The translations under genes were made by a program, and so were the position numbers. Of a stretch of 49,572 nt of DNA, positions 1 through 7,750 are shown piece by piece. Within the stretch, counting starts at the first letter, position 1. Each line of letters begins with the position of its first letter. Origin of the DNA: Bacillota bacterium. Its GTDB lineage: Bacteria; Bacillota; Clostridia; Christensenellales; SZUA-584. The stretch spans positions 1 to 49,572 of the forward strand of contig JAEZHF010000096.1 of assembly GCA_023416745.1 (NCBI GenBank), in the 5' to 3' direction. The notes under the pieces were generated by a model that was given only the letters and a program-made list of their open reading frames with translations, was not told the DNA's origin and made no database searches.

Positions 1-1
1 T

Positions 2-75
2 GACAGACCCTGCCTGTCGGCTTGATAGGGATTCTCGTGCGACCAAGTTTTCCACAAACTATATACTTTTGTGGA
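2..75. repeat. Two short hairpins at window start
   Basis: GACAG at 2-6 pairs with CTGTC at 14-18, and TCCACAAA at 51-58 pairs with TTTGTGGA at 68-75 across a 9-base loop. Neither is followed by a clear T-run, so they are not convincing terminators. The region 1-172 holds no gene that I can support; AATAGTTA occurs twice near 99 and 126. The window edge cuts the upstream context, so the role of these hairpins cannot be judged. Confidence 0.35.
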
Positions 76-172
76 GTTCGTTTGCGTCCACGGTGTGAAA
101 TAGTTAATTCTGCGGTGTTGCCCTAAATAGTTATTCCTGACGTAACAGAAAAATAATGGAATATAACAAGTG

Positions 173-442
173 ATGTATTGTATGAATGAGGAAGGTATTA
201 GAAAAGCATGGAGTAAATTGGATAAGCTGTTCGGACCTGATTATTCTGGGCGGGATATTGCGCTGAAAAATGCGGCTCAAGCTTATGCTGAATCTGTTTT
301 GGAGTCTAAAGACAAAGTCAGGATCGAAAAAATAGGAAAAAAGCACTTGAATCTCGTTGCTCAGCAAATGCTTGGTGGTAAGCAGTTTTCACTATTCCTG
401 ACGCATGTTATCCAATATGAGCGCTTTTTGGGGTGGGATTAA
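173..442 (+). CDS. Small hypothetical protein (89 aa)
   Basis: I do not recognise this protein. It is 89 residues if ATG 173 is used; ATG 182 and GTG 170 lie in the same frame, and no strong Shine-Dalgarno site separates them (only GGAA near 158). The product is soluble-looking, rich in Lys, Gln and Ala, with no signal peptide or membrane segment. Aromatic residues cluster at the end (LFLTHVIQYERFLGWD). Base composition is more AT-rich than the genes that follow, which may mean separate ancestry. It ends 47 bases before the next gene, which has its own strong ribosome site. Coding is supported by the open frame and plausible composition only. Confidence 0.5.
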   Translation: MYCMNEEGIRKAWSKLDKLFGPDYSGRDIALKNAAQAYAESVLESKDKVRIEKIGKKHLNLVAQQMLGGKQFSLFLTHVIQYERFLGWD

Positions 443-489
443 TCACTATATTATATCTCCCTCTTACTTATCTCAGGAGGTGACCCCGC

Positions 490-1134
490 ATGACCCCATC
501 CCCGGCTGAAATTCTATTCCGATACCTCGCGGTGGCCGATGAGCCGCGTCCGGCGGATATCATCATTGGCTTCGGGCACTTCGATATGGAGATACCGCGG
601 CAGTGCGGGCGGCTGTATCAGGCGGACTTTGCGCGCCATATACTGCTGACAGGCGGCGTTGGCGCGGGCACGGCGGACTTGGGGATGCCGGAAGGGCTGG
701 CATTTCGGGAAGAACTGCGCCGGGCATTCCCCGGCATACCGGACGCGCACGTGACGGTGGAGCATGCGTCTGCCAACACCTCCGAAAACGTGACGTTCAG
801 CGCGGCGTTGCTGCGCAAGGCGGACGCGGAGTTTTGCTTCGAGCGCGGTATCCGGCGCGTGATCGCGGTGGCGTCGCCGTACCGGCAGCGCCGCGTGATG
901 CTCACGCTGAATCAGCTGTACCCGGAGATCGAGGTGATCAATGCGCCGCCCGAGTCGCCGTACGAGGCACAGCGGGCGCTGTTCGCGGGCAAGGGGCAGG
1001 AGCTGGACGCACTGCTGGCGGGCGAGCTGGAGCGGCTGGTGAAGTACGCGCAACTCGGCTATATCCGCGGGGAGCCGCTGCCGCCCGAGATCGACACCGC
1101 TTGGCGGGCATTGAAAAGCCCCGAAGCACAGTAG
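490..1134 (+). CDS. YdcF/SanA family (DUF218) protein
   Basis: The 214-residue product matches the YdcF/ElyC/SanA family (DUF218), whose members have a Rossmann-like fold; most are of unknown biochemistry and some act in envelope upkeep. Family landmarks seen: ADIIIGFGHFD near residue 23, LLTGGVG near 52, PEGLAFREEL near 66, and the Ser-Asn-Thr-x-Glu-Asn stretch (SANTSENV) near residue 94, which is the most conserved motif. There is no N-terminal membrane anchor, so this is a short cytosolic form. The start is well set: AGGAGGTGA, an exact anti-16S match, sits six bases before ATG 490. It converges with the gene ending at 1170. Confidence 0.85.
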   Translation: MTPSPAEILFRYLAVADEPRPADIIIGFGHFDMEIPRQCGRLYQADFARHILLTGGVGAGTADLGMPEGLAFREELRRAFPGIPDAHVTVEHASANTSENVTFSAALLRKADAEFCFERGIRRVIAVASPYRQRRVMLTLNQLYPEIEVINAPPESPYEAQRALFAGKGQELDALLAGELERLVKYAQLGYIRGEPLPPEIDTAWRALKSPEAQ

Positions 1135-1169
1135 CGCAGACGGGGCCTGTGGGATGTGGGGGGACTCTG

Positions 1170-1529
1170 TCAGTCCGTCCTTCGGCTCAGCATGGCGCCG
1201 CCGATGATGTAGAGAACCGGCAGTACGAAGCCGATCAGGCTCCACACCGAAAAGTCCATGATGAGAAGTATCAGCATCACGACCGCCGCGATAATACCGG
1301 CGAATACAAAAAAGCCGGAACGGCCGCTGTCGTCGCTTTTGCGGAAGCCTAGCGCACCGAATATCAGCTCCAGCAGGCTGGCGATCAGCAGCAGCACCAA
1401 ACCGGTCGCCCAGTAGTTGGCGGTGCCGTCCGCGTTCACCAGCGCCACCACGGATATCACGGCGGCGATCACACCGTAAATTACCATCAGCAGGCTGGTT
1501 TCCTTGAGTAAAAACTTGCTTTCAGACAT
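1170..1529 (-). CDS. Small four-helix membrane protein
   Basis: A 119-residue hydrophobic protein with four predicted membrane segments, at roughly residues 12-32, 40-62, 72-92 and 95-113. A short charged loop (RKSDDSGRSG) separates the two halves, giving a two-plus-two hairpin layout like many small unknown Firmicutes membrane proteins. The start at 1529 is chosen over an in-frame ATG at 1559 because AAAGGAGAGG lies just upstream of it. I cannot name a family with confidence. The gene stands alone: its nearest minus-strand neighbour upstream is the peptide gene at 1602-1682, 72 bases away, so joint transcription with the exporter is possible. Confidence 0.75.
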   Translation of the reverse strand: MSESKFLLKETSLLMVIYGVIAAVISVVALVNADGTANYWATGLVLLLIASLLELIFGALGFRKSDDSGRSGFFVFAGIIAAVVMLILLIMDFSVWSLIGFVLPVLYIIGGAMLSRRTD

Positions 1530-1601
1530 GAGTCCTCTCCTTTCAAGGGTATTTGGCACGACAATATAATGCCATATTTATTGTTTGAATTAATCTGCAA
1601 A

Positions 1602-1682
1602 TTATACGGCGCTGAATTTGATGCGTTTTAGAAGTGAACAGATATAAACAGTCTTTGCCGTCTTGAGTGAGCCTTTTTTCAT
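1602..1682 (-). CDS. Possible 26-residue basic peptide
   Basis: Directly after the stop of the EamA exporter (1705) comes TAGGAGGACAAATAAC and then ATG at 1682, followed by 26 codons ending at 1602. The peptide starts MKKGSLKTAK, is strongly basic with Lys and Arg at both ends, and has a short hydrophobic centre (TVYICSLL). The Shine-Dalgarno site is as good as that of any gene in the window, which is the main reason to list it. It could be a real small protein, a leader peptide for the gene below, or chance. No homology can be claimed. Confidence 0.4.
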   Translation of the reverse strand: MKKGSLKTAKTVYICSLLKRIKFSAV

Positions 1683-1704
1683 TGTTATTTGTCCTCCTAT
1701 CGTG

Positions 1705-2649
1705 TTATTCCGCCGCTTCCGGTTCGGCCTGCGCCAGGGCTGCGCTGCGCCGGGGCCGGAACGAATCCACCAGCGCGATGACGACACCCGTCAGCACGGC
1801 CAATACGCCCAAGGCTGTTTTCATCGATATGGTTTCCACCTGTCCGTCAGCGCCGGGAATGATCAGCGCGAACATCGTCGCAAATATCGGTTCCAGCGTG
1901 TAAATCAGCCCGGCTACCGAGGGGCGCGTGTATTTGAGCGCCACGATCTGGCCCACAAAGCCTGCGGACGTGTTGACAACGCCCATGAACACGATGCCCA
2001 AAATGAATGCCGGCTTAAAGCCAGTCATATCGAAGCCGAAAAAGCCCCACAGCGCCACGAACAGCACCGCCGCGACGATGATGTGCATGCAGCCCAGCAC
2101 GTCGGCGGGGTGTTCCGCACCGTACTTGGCACTGAACAGTATCAACAGCGAGAAGCCCAAAGCGCACAGCAAGGTGAGCACGTCGCCCAAGTTCGGCTTC
2201 AGCGACAGGCCACCCGATAGTATGCCCACACCGCCGAACGCGACGATGCAGCCGACCCACAGCGCGGGGGAGAGCTTCTTCTTGAAAAGCAGCCGCTCCA
2301 GTATCGGCACGATCAGCACGGTGGTGCTGGTGATGAACGACGAATTGGTGACCGAGGTATAGTTGAGTCCAAATATCTGCAGCGTCATTGAGACGAATAG
2401 CAGCCCGCCCAGCAACAGTGAGGCGCGCACAAACGCGGGCGTGAGGGCGTCGCGCAGCTTGCGCACAAGCAGCGGCACCACCACCAGCGCGGCCACGATG
2501 AAGCGCAGCGCAAGGTAAGCCAGCGTCGGCATTTCAGCGTTGATATTCTTGGTCCATATGAAAGACAGGCCCCACATCATCGTCTGCACAAGCAGGTAGC
2601 TGTTGGCAAAGGCGCGCTGCCTGATTCCGTTTTCCAGCGTGTTTTTCAT
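1705..2649 (-). CDS. EamA-family (DMT) exporter
   Basis: A 314-residue integral membrane protein of the drug/metabolite transporter superfamily. Ten helices fall into two EamA repeats, about residues 15-145 and 160-300. The opening MMWGLSFIWTKN and the loop TSVTNSSFITS followed by a helix into PILERLLFKKK are typical of the first repeat; SVAGLIYTLEPIFATMF is the matching segment of the second. Family members export amino acids, purines or other metabolites; the substrate here cannot be read from sequence. Cytosolic C-tail rich in Ala and Glu. No neighbouring biosynthetic gene suggests a substrate. A possible peptide gene with a strong ribosome site follows immediately. Confidence 0.88.
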   Translation of the reverse strand: MKNTLENGIRQRAFANSYLLVQTMMWGLSFIWTKNINAEMPTLAYLALRFIVAALVVVPLLVRKLRDALTPAFVRASLLLGGLLFVSMTLQIFGLNYTSVTNSSFITSTTVLIVPILERLLFKKKLSPALWVGCIVAFGGVGILSGGLSLKPNLGDVLTLLCALGFSLLILFSAKYGAEHPADVLGCMHIIVAAVLFVALWGFFGFDMTGFKPAFILGIVFMGVVNTSAGFVGQIVALKYTRPSVAGLIYTLEPIFATMFALIIPGADGQVETISMKTALGVLAVLTGVVIALVDSFRPRRSAALAQAEPEAAE

Positions 2650-2826
2650 GGCTCCTCCGGTTTGGCATCCAGCGAAGTATTATACAACGTTTGGCGGTGC
2701 TTGTGTAGCCCCAGTTGCATCTCTGAGCTATAGTGACAGTTACGCTTTTATGCCGCTGGCCATCAGACTTGAATATCAATACAAAAAGCGCCGGTGATTT
2801 CCGGCGCTTGCTTGCGGTATTGGGTG

Positions 2827-3762
2827 CTATTCCTCCGCGCCCACCAGCTCGGAATACCCGAACAGCAGTGCGTCCGGGACGCTGCGCTGGCCAGTGAAGG
2901 AGCCCTGGTATTTGCTGATATTCTGACCCATGAACGTCATCGTCGCAGAAGCGCCGCCGTCCAGGTTGTAAGCCACCTCACATCCATACGGCTCGAACAC
3001 GGCGGCCAACTCATCGTACGTCATGCCCTTGCTGTATTTGCTGGAGCGGCCGTCCACCACCACCAGCAGGAAGTGGTAAGGCTCAATCATTCCTATGGCG
3101 GTGCGCGGCTTGCGGCTGGACAGCCGATTGTCCATCAGGTCCGGCTCCGTCACACCGTCGCGAATCAGTGTGGGGCCAAATGAAAAGGTGTTCCTCACAC
3201 CGTGATCCAGCAGTTGTTCTGCAAAGGTTTCGCCGGGGTGAAACACACACATCGTGCCGTCGGGATAGAAGGCTAAAGTGTCTGCCGCGTCGTCTGCCAC
3301 GTATATTTCGCTGTCACGAATGATGAAGCCTTTGGGGTCGCTCTCCACGCGGTCCATGTAATCGCCATTCACCGCGATAACAGCCTTGTAAGCCTGAGCG
3401 ATCTTGTACAGGTCCTTGGTGGAGCGGCCCGGCGTTTCCGGTTTCGCGAATCCGGCAATCTCCTTCTCGGATTCCTTCATGCGTATCTCGGCCACGAACC
3501 AGGTCTGAGGCTCGTCGTTGGTATGACGTTTCACCTCTACAAACAACGTGGGGGAACGGTACAGCCAGTAGCCGCCCTCTTCATCAACCGTCACTTCCTC
3601 TTTCTCGGGGAAATAGGGATCAGGCGTCGGCTCCGGTGTGGGCTCCGTTGTGACGACGGGCGAAATCGTGGGTGTTGGGCCAGGAACTGCCGACGCAGCG
3701 CTGCATCCGGCCAGCAGCAGAACCGCTGCGGTTAGCAGCAGCAGAAATTTCTTAATGAACAT
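2827..3762 (-). CDS. Phosphodiester glycosidase (NAGPA) lipoprotein, copy 2
   Basis: A 311-residue secreted lipoprotein. The N-terminus MFIKKFLLLL is followed by a lipobox LLAGC, so the Cys would be lipidated. A Pro/Thr/Glu linker (PTPEPTPDPYFP) joins it to a phosphodiester-glycosidase domain of the kind found in human uncovering enzyme NAGPA. Landmarks: AVNGDYMD, FSFGPTLIRDG, AIGMIEPYHFLLVVVDGR, the NLDGGASATM motif, and a QRSVPDALLFG end. ATG 3762 is preferred to GTG 3771 because GGAG then lies eight bases upstream. It is the downstream partner of the closely similar gene at 3923-4906, but has its own promoter at 3808-3837. Likely acts on cell-surface or environmental glycans; substrate unknown. 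Confidence 0.88.
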   Translation of the reverse strand: MFIKKFLLLLTAAVLLLAGCSAASAVPGPTPTISPVVTTEPTPEPTPDPYFPEKEEVTVDEEGGYWLYRSPTLFVEVKRHTNDEPQTWFVAEIRMKESEKEIAGFAKPETPGRSTKDLYKIAQAYKAVIAVNGDYMDRVESDPKGFIIRDSEIYVADDAADTLAFYPDGTMCVFHPGETFAEQLLDHGVRNTFSFGPTLIRDGVTEPDLMDNRLSSRKPRTAIGMIEPYHFLLVVVDGRSSKYSKGMTYDELAAVFEPYGCEVAYNLDGGASATMTFMGQNISKYQGSFTGQRSVPDALLFGYSELVGAEE

Positions 3763-3807
3763 TTGAAGCACTCCGTTGTTTTGTGATACTATTTGCGCAC
3801 AATACTT

Positions 3808-3837
3808 ACATTAAGGTTGCCGGTATGCGCTTGTCAA
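3808..3837 (-). promoter_or_regulatory. Promoter of NAGPA copy 2
   Basis: On the minus strand a perfect -35 TTGACA (3832-3837) is followed after 18 bases by TAATGT (3808-3813). The same pair with the same spacing lies upstream of copy 1, and the sequence after the -10 also shares TGTGCG and AATA. This shows that the duplication included the regulatory region. Confidence 0.65.
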
Positions 3838-3869
3838 ACAAAATTTTAGTGAATGGGACAATAGCCGAC

Positions 3870-3891
3870 AAAAAAACGCCTTTGACGGCAT
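3870..3891 (-). terminator. Intrinsic terminator after NAGPA copy 1
   Basis: Read on the minus strand, ATGCC and GGCGT pair (one G-U) around a six-base loop, followed by a run of seven T. It lies 32 bases below the stop at 3923 and separates the two glycosidase genes into two transcripts. Confidence 0.6.
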
Positions 3892-3922
3892 TCTTTTGTG
3901 CTTTGTTCTGTTGACAGGCAGA

Positions 3923-4906
3923 TTAATCATCCACCAGATCGGAGGTGCCAAACATCAGTGCATCGGGCACGGGGCGCTGTCCGGTGGTTGAGTAGTCGTA
4001 CTGGTTGATGTTCTCGCCCATGAACGTCATCGTGGCCGACTGGCCGCCGTCCAGATTGTATGCGATTTCGCAGCCGTACGACGCCATCAGCGCCGCCAGC
4101 TCGTCGAACGTCATGCCGCGGCTCCACTTGCTCTGGCGTCCGTCTACCACCACCATTATAAAATGGTAAGGCTCAATCATGCCCACGGCGTTGCGCGGCT
4201 TCCTGTCGGCTATCTTTGAATCCATTAGGTCGGACTGAACCGCGCCGTCTTTCACCAGCGTGGGGCCAAAGGAAAAAGCGTTCATCACGCCGTCCGCCAG
4301 CAACGCATCAGCGTTGGTTTCACCCGCTTCAAACGTGCGCATTGTGCCGTCCGGAAAGATCGCCATCGTCTGGTTTTCGTCGTCGTCCACGAACACCTGA
4401 CCGTCGCGGATGATCACACCTTTGGGGTCTTCGGGATGATGGTCCAGAAAATCGCCGTTCACGGCTATCACCGCTTTGTAGTATTGCGCAATGGTATATA
4501 ACGCGATGGACTTACCGCCCGGCCTTTTGGGCGTGGAAAAACCGCCACGATCCTGCTCCGGCTCCTTGTATCGCACATCGGCCACAAACCAGGTCTGCGG
4601 CACGTCGTTGGAATAACGGTGCACCTCCACGAAAAGCGTGGGCGAGCGGTACAGCCAGTAGCCGTTCTCCGCATCCGCCGTCACCTCTTCCTTGTCAGGA
4701 AAGTAAGGGTCGGGCGTTGGTTCCGGCGTGGGCTCCGGAGTCGGTTTAGGCGTGGGGGATGGCGTGGGCTCCGGTGCGGGGGATGGTGTGGGCTCAGCAG
4801 TTTCTGCGGGCGCGGGCGTGCCGACGACCACCGTCGGCTGAGCGGAACAACCGGATATCATCATTGCCACAGCGAGCATCAGTATAAAATGTTTTCTAAC
4901 TTTCAT
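3923..4906 (-). CDS. Phosphodiester glycosidase (NAGPA) lipoprotein, copy 1
   Basis: A 327-residue paralogue of the gene at 2827-3762, alike over the whole mature domain. It has an N-terminal signal with lipobox MISGC, then a longer linker built of Pro-Thr-Pro/Pro-Glu-Pro-Thr units (residues about 30-70) that projects the enzyme from the membrane. The catalytic-domain landmarks are the same: AVNGDFLD, FSFGPTLVKDG, NAVGMIEPYHFIMVVVDGR, NLDGGQSATM, QRPVPDALMFG. Start at ATG 4906 rather than TTG 4912, since GGAGA is then eight bases away. Its own promoter is at 4957-4986. The two copies may differ in substrate or in reach from the membrane; the linker length is the clearest difference. Confidence 0.88.
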   Translation of the reverse strand: MKVRKHFILMLAVAMMISGCSAQPTVVVGTPAPAETAEPTPSPAPEPTPSPTPKPTPEPTPEPTPDPYFPDKEEVTADAENGYWLYRSPTLFVEVHRYSNDVPQTWFVADVRYKEPEQDRGGFSTPKRPGGKSIALYTIAQYYKAVIAVNGDFLDHHPEDPKGVIIRDGQVFVDDDENQTMAIFPDGTMRTFEAGETNADALLADGVMNAFSFGPTLVKDGAVQSDLMDSKIADRKPRNAVGMIEPYHFIMVVVDGRQSKWSRGMTFDELAALMASYGCEIAYNLDGGQSATMTFMGENINQYDYSTTGQRPVPDALMFGTSDLVDD

Positions 4907-4956
4907 GTACAAGTCTCCGTATGTTAAACGTTCGATTTATTGACGCACATAGTATC

Positions 4957-4986
4957 ACATTAGTTCCCGCCAACATGATTTGTCAA
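4957..4986 (-). promoter_or_regulatory. Promoter of NAGPA copy 1
   Basis: Minus strand TTGACA (4981-4986), 18-base spacer, TAATGT (4957-4962). This is identical in both hexamers and in spacing to the promoter of copy 2. The 18-base spacer and weak -10 are unusual enough that common descent is more likely than chance. Confidence 0.65.
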
Positions 4987-5071
4987 ATTATTTTTTGGGG
5001 TAATTCGTTTGCTAAAGGGGAACCTGCGGCTTTTTAGGGAATATTATCACATAAATGAAAGGGGATACGGC

Positions 5072-5557
5072 ATGAGGATTATCGTGCTGGCAGATACGCA
5101 TATACCGCGCCGTGCAAAGGCGCTGCCGGGGTGTATTCTGGCGGCGCTGACGGACGCGGATCACATCATCCATGCGGGTGACATCACAGGTATGGAGGTG
5201 CTGGATACACTGGCTGCGTTTGCGCCCGTGACGGCGGTGGCGGGCAACATCGACCCCCCGGAGCTGCGGAACGCGCTGGGCGAAAAGAAGCGGCTGCGGC
5301 GCGGCGGCTTTGTGATCGGCGTATGCCACGGCCACGGCAGCAGAGGAACCACGCTGCAGCGCGCCATCGCCGCGTTCGAAGGGGAAGAGGCGGACATGGT
5401 GGTGTTCGGACACAGCCACATCCCGTATCTCGGGCATCATGACGGCATGCTGCTGCTAAACCCCGGCTCGCCCACGGACAAGCGCCGGAGTCCTTATTAC
5501 TCCTATGGCGTTATCGAGACAGGAGAGACGCTTTCAGCGCGCTTGGTTTATTTTTGA
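5072..5557 (+). CDS. YfcE/MJ0936-type metallophosphoesterase
   Basis: A 161-residue calcineurin-like phosphodiesterase of the short YfcE/MJ0936 type. All metal-binding blocks are present in order: D-x-H (ADTHIPRR, residue 8), GD (HAGDITG, about 37), GN (AVAGNID, about 59), H (CHGHGS, about 89) and GHSH (about 115), then the Gly-Ser-Pro end motif NPGSPTDKR. Such enzymes bind two metals (often Mn) and cleave phosphodiesters in vitro; the in vivo substrate is usually unknown. Start at ATG 5072: AAAGGGGA lies upstream, while the in-frame start at 5009 has no ribosome site. It is divergent from the glycosidase gene. Confidence 0.9.
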   Translation: MRIIVLADTHIPRRAKALPGCILAALTDADHIIHAGDITGMEVLDTLAAFAPVTAVAGNIDPPELRNALGEKKRLRRGGFVIGVCHGHGSRGTTLQRAIAAFEGEEADMVVFGHSHIPYLGHHDGMLLLNPGSPTDKRRSPYYSYGVIETGETLSARLVYF

Positions 5558-5608
5558 CAAGAGCTGCATGTTACATATGGTTCCGGGTTTCTGAAAGCCG
5601 ATTCGCTA

Positions 5609-6205
5609 TCAGCCCGGCCGGTTTGATTTCAACGGCTTTGCAGGTGTTTTAATCCGGTCCAGCTCACCGAAACGGCGCGTATACAGCCAGTATCCCGCCA
5701 TGTAGATGAGAAAGTAGATGGGCAGCGAGTAATGGTGTTCCCATGCGGCGGGCTCGTAGAAACCCAGCCAGATGAATACGGGCTCCACCACATAAGCCGC
5801 GATCACGCCGAATGCCAAACCCTTCAGCCACGGATTGATCTTCGGAAGGAACTGATAGAACAGCATGGAGACGACGGGCATGATGGTCCAGTCCCACGGC
5901 AGATATTCCGTAAAGAATGGCAACAGCCAGGTGTTGTAGTTCCAGCCGTTTTGAGATACGCCCATCGTACACAACACCGTCGCGACAAAGGCGTTGAACA
6001 GGCCCGCGTACAGCAGCCGATGCGTGTTCTTTTTGTCCCGGACGATGAGCCACAGCACCCACGGCAGCACCGCCAGTCCAAGGTCAATCCACCAGTGCCA
6101 CGTGAATACCATATGCTGCGCCCAAATGCGTTCAACCTCATCGTGTACCTTCTCATATTGTTCGGTAACGCGGTCTACCGCTTCAAGCAGTTCCGGGTCG
6201 TACAT
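5609..6205 (-). CDS. CBO0543 family membrane protein A
   Basis: A 198-residue membrane protein of the CBO0543 family (function unknown, found in spore-forming Firmicutes). A soluble N-terminal helix (residues 1-30) leads into WW and then five or six membrane segments. Family marks: VRDKKNTHRLLYAG after the first helix, LLPFFTEYLPWD in a loop, MLFYQFLP, and VEPVFIWLGFYE with YWLYTRR near the end. Its closest relative here is the gene at 9960-10553 (same DKK-TH and PWD variants). It is the last gene of the nine-gene run, 13 bases after the stop of 6219-7157, with GAGGGAG before its ATG. Confidence 0.8.
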   Translation of the reverse strand: MYDPELLEAVDRVTEQYEKVHDEVERIWAQHMVFTWHWWIDLGLAVLPWVLWLIVRDKKNTHRLLYAGLFNAFVATVLCTMGVSQNGWNYNTWLLPFFTEYLPWDWTIMPVVSMLFYQFLPKINPWLKGLAFGVIAAYVVEPVFIWLGFYEPAAWEHHYSLPIYFLIYMAGYWLYTRRFGELDRIKTPAKPLKSNRPG

Positions 6206-6218
6206 CAGATTGTCTCCC

Positions 6219-7157
6219 TCATCTCATTATTCGTCTGGCTGTAGTTTGCGCAAAAACGCTCGACTTACACAGAGCGCTTAATTCGACGGCACCGGGCCTG
6301 CCCTGCAAGCACTTGTCCATGATTGCCGTCCAGCCGTAAAATGCGGCCAGATCAAACGGCAGGATGATGGTCTCCCAGCCCGGCCTGACCACCATCACGC
6401 CGGACGCAAGCAGCCCCCACTGGCAAACCAGCAGCAGCACAAAAACGGGCAGCTTTTGCCACCATGCTGATCTCCATTTGTGAAGGGCAATCATGATGAT
6501 GATCAACACCGGGGCGTATATAAGCGCCGCCGCAGTGTGATTCCTGGAAGGATCGGGATAGAAGTCGGACTGGAATATCCTCAGACCAAGCAGCTTAAGC
6601 AATGTGCCTGACATGTTGGCCGAAGCAGCCCACGCGCTAAAAAACAGAGTCGGGTTATGCAAGCGCTTGGCTGGGCCGGGTAATATCCGTTTGAACCAAT
6701 ACTTCACGATCAGGCCGTAGACGAAGAATCCGCCCAGCGTGAATACCGACCGGTACCAGAAATGCTCATAGATACCCAGTTGTACAAATAACACATCGAC
6801 CAGAAAATAGGCGGCGGAGAAACCGGCCAGCCACCGGTTTGACAAACCGAGAACGCAGATCAGCACGGCGCTGGACGAGACGGAAACTTGGGAGAATATA
6901 TTGCCAAGCACCGAGTCAAAAAACGGGTCGGCCGGCTTTATCATCGGATAGTACGTGTATGCGTCAAAAAGCAGCAGCAGGGACACTTCCAGACAGTAGG
7001 TAAAGCCCAGCACAGCGAACCAGAACGCGAACAGCTTTTTGCGCTCACGGCTTTTTTTAAACATCATAATAAGAACGGCGACGCTGGTGGTCGCCAGAGC
7101 AATATACCATATCGTATTTGTCATAAACGAGCTGTTCATGAAGCTATTGTGCCGCAT
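6219..7157 (-). CDS. CBO0543-like protein with extra C-terminal membrane domain
   Basis: A 312-residue polytopic membrane protein. Residues about 15-165 follow the CBO0543 layout: a basic segment SRERKKLFAF after the first helix, YTYYPMIKP, and a late motif VDVLFVQLGIYEHFWY followed by KYWFKR. About 140 further residues carry four more hydrophobic segments that the other family members lack. The ATG at 7157 has no clear ribosome site; ATG 7139 and 7124 are alternatives. It lies 23 bases below the previous gene and 13 above the next, so co-transcription is very likely. Function unknown; the extra domain may make it the distinct subunit of the set. Confidence 0.68.
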   Translation of the reverse strand: MRHNSFMNSSFMTNTIWYIALATTSVAVLIMMFKKSRERKKLFAFWFAVLGFTYCLEVSLLLLFDAYTYYPMIKPADPFFDSVLGNIFSQVSVSSSAVLICVLGLSNRWLAGFSAAYFLVDVLFVQLGIYEHFWYRSVFTLGGFFVYGLIVKYWFKRILPGPAKRLHNPTLFFSAWAASANMSGTLLKLLGLRIFQSDFYPDPSRNHTAAALIYAPVLIIIMIALHKWRSAWWQKLPVFVLLLVCQWGLLASGVMVVRPGWETIILPFDLAAFYGWTAIMDKCLQGRPGAVELSALCKSSVFAQTTARRIMR

Positions 7158-7180
7158 ACTGCCGCGGACTATCCCGCAGA

Positions 7181-7747
7181 TCAGTCGGGTGCCTCAAGCG
7201 CTTTCTTGCTGACGGCCATAATGCGCCGCATAATGAAACGGCTCGCGATACCGATGAAAAAATAAATGGGCAGACCGTACCAGCTTTTCCATGCCAGCAT
7301 TTTATAAATGCCGCTCCAGACGAATATGGGCTCGAATACGAAGCAAAACACCACGGACATCACGGCAGTGGCGATCAAAAAGCCCGGCCATCTTTTGGTG
7401 TATTGGTAGATCAGCATATAAAGCAGTGGGAGACATGTGATGTCGATCGCCGTGATTGGCGGGAACAGCGGGATGATATCCGCCGTGTAGTACCACAGGC
7501 TGGCTTCTTCGCCCAGCTCATCCATCACAATCACCCATATAATGATGAGCGCTGTGTATATGGCCATCTCGCTTAAACGGCGTTTATCCGCCAGCTTAAA
7601 CCAAAGAAATAAGTTGATCAGGAACAGCACCAGCAGAACCCACCAGTTTAAGTTGAACAGTCCATTTTTCCACTCATCGATTCGGGTGAGTGTTAGCTGC
7701 CATTGGTCCAGTACAGCCTGTGCCAGCCCGGCTGCGGAGATAGGCAT
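7181..7747 (-). CDS. CBO0543 family membrane protein B
   Basis: A 188-residue family member. An amphipathic N-terminal helix (about residues 5-30) precedes NWWVLL, then membrane segments with LADKRRLSEM after the first, LFPPITAID in the loop, YQYTKRWPG, and FEPIFVWSGIYK near the end, closing with a basic tail. The DKRRL and FPP variants pair it with the neighbour at 7751-8317, so the two look like a recent duplication. Its ATG is three bases after the stop of that neighbour, with GGGGGG upstream, which makes translational coupling likely. Function unknown. Confidence 0.8.
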   Translation of the reverse strand: MPISAAGLAQAVLDQWQLTLTRIDEWKNGLFNLNWWVLLVLFLINLFLWFKLADKRRLSEMAIYTALIIIWVIVMDELGEEASLWYYTADIIPLFPPITAIDITCLPLLYMLIYQYTKRWPGFLIATAVMSVVFCFVFEPIFVWSGIYKMLAWKSWYGLPIYFFIGIASRFIMRRIMAVSKKALEAPD

Positions 7748-7750
7748 AAA

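Noticed and set aside
514..1245. 243-codon minus-strand frame
   Set aside because: Antisense to the YdcF-family gene; no ribosome site and biased composition.
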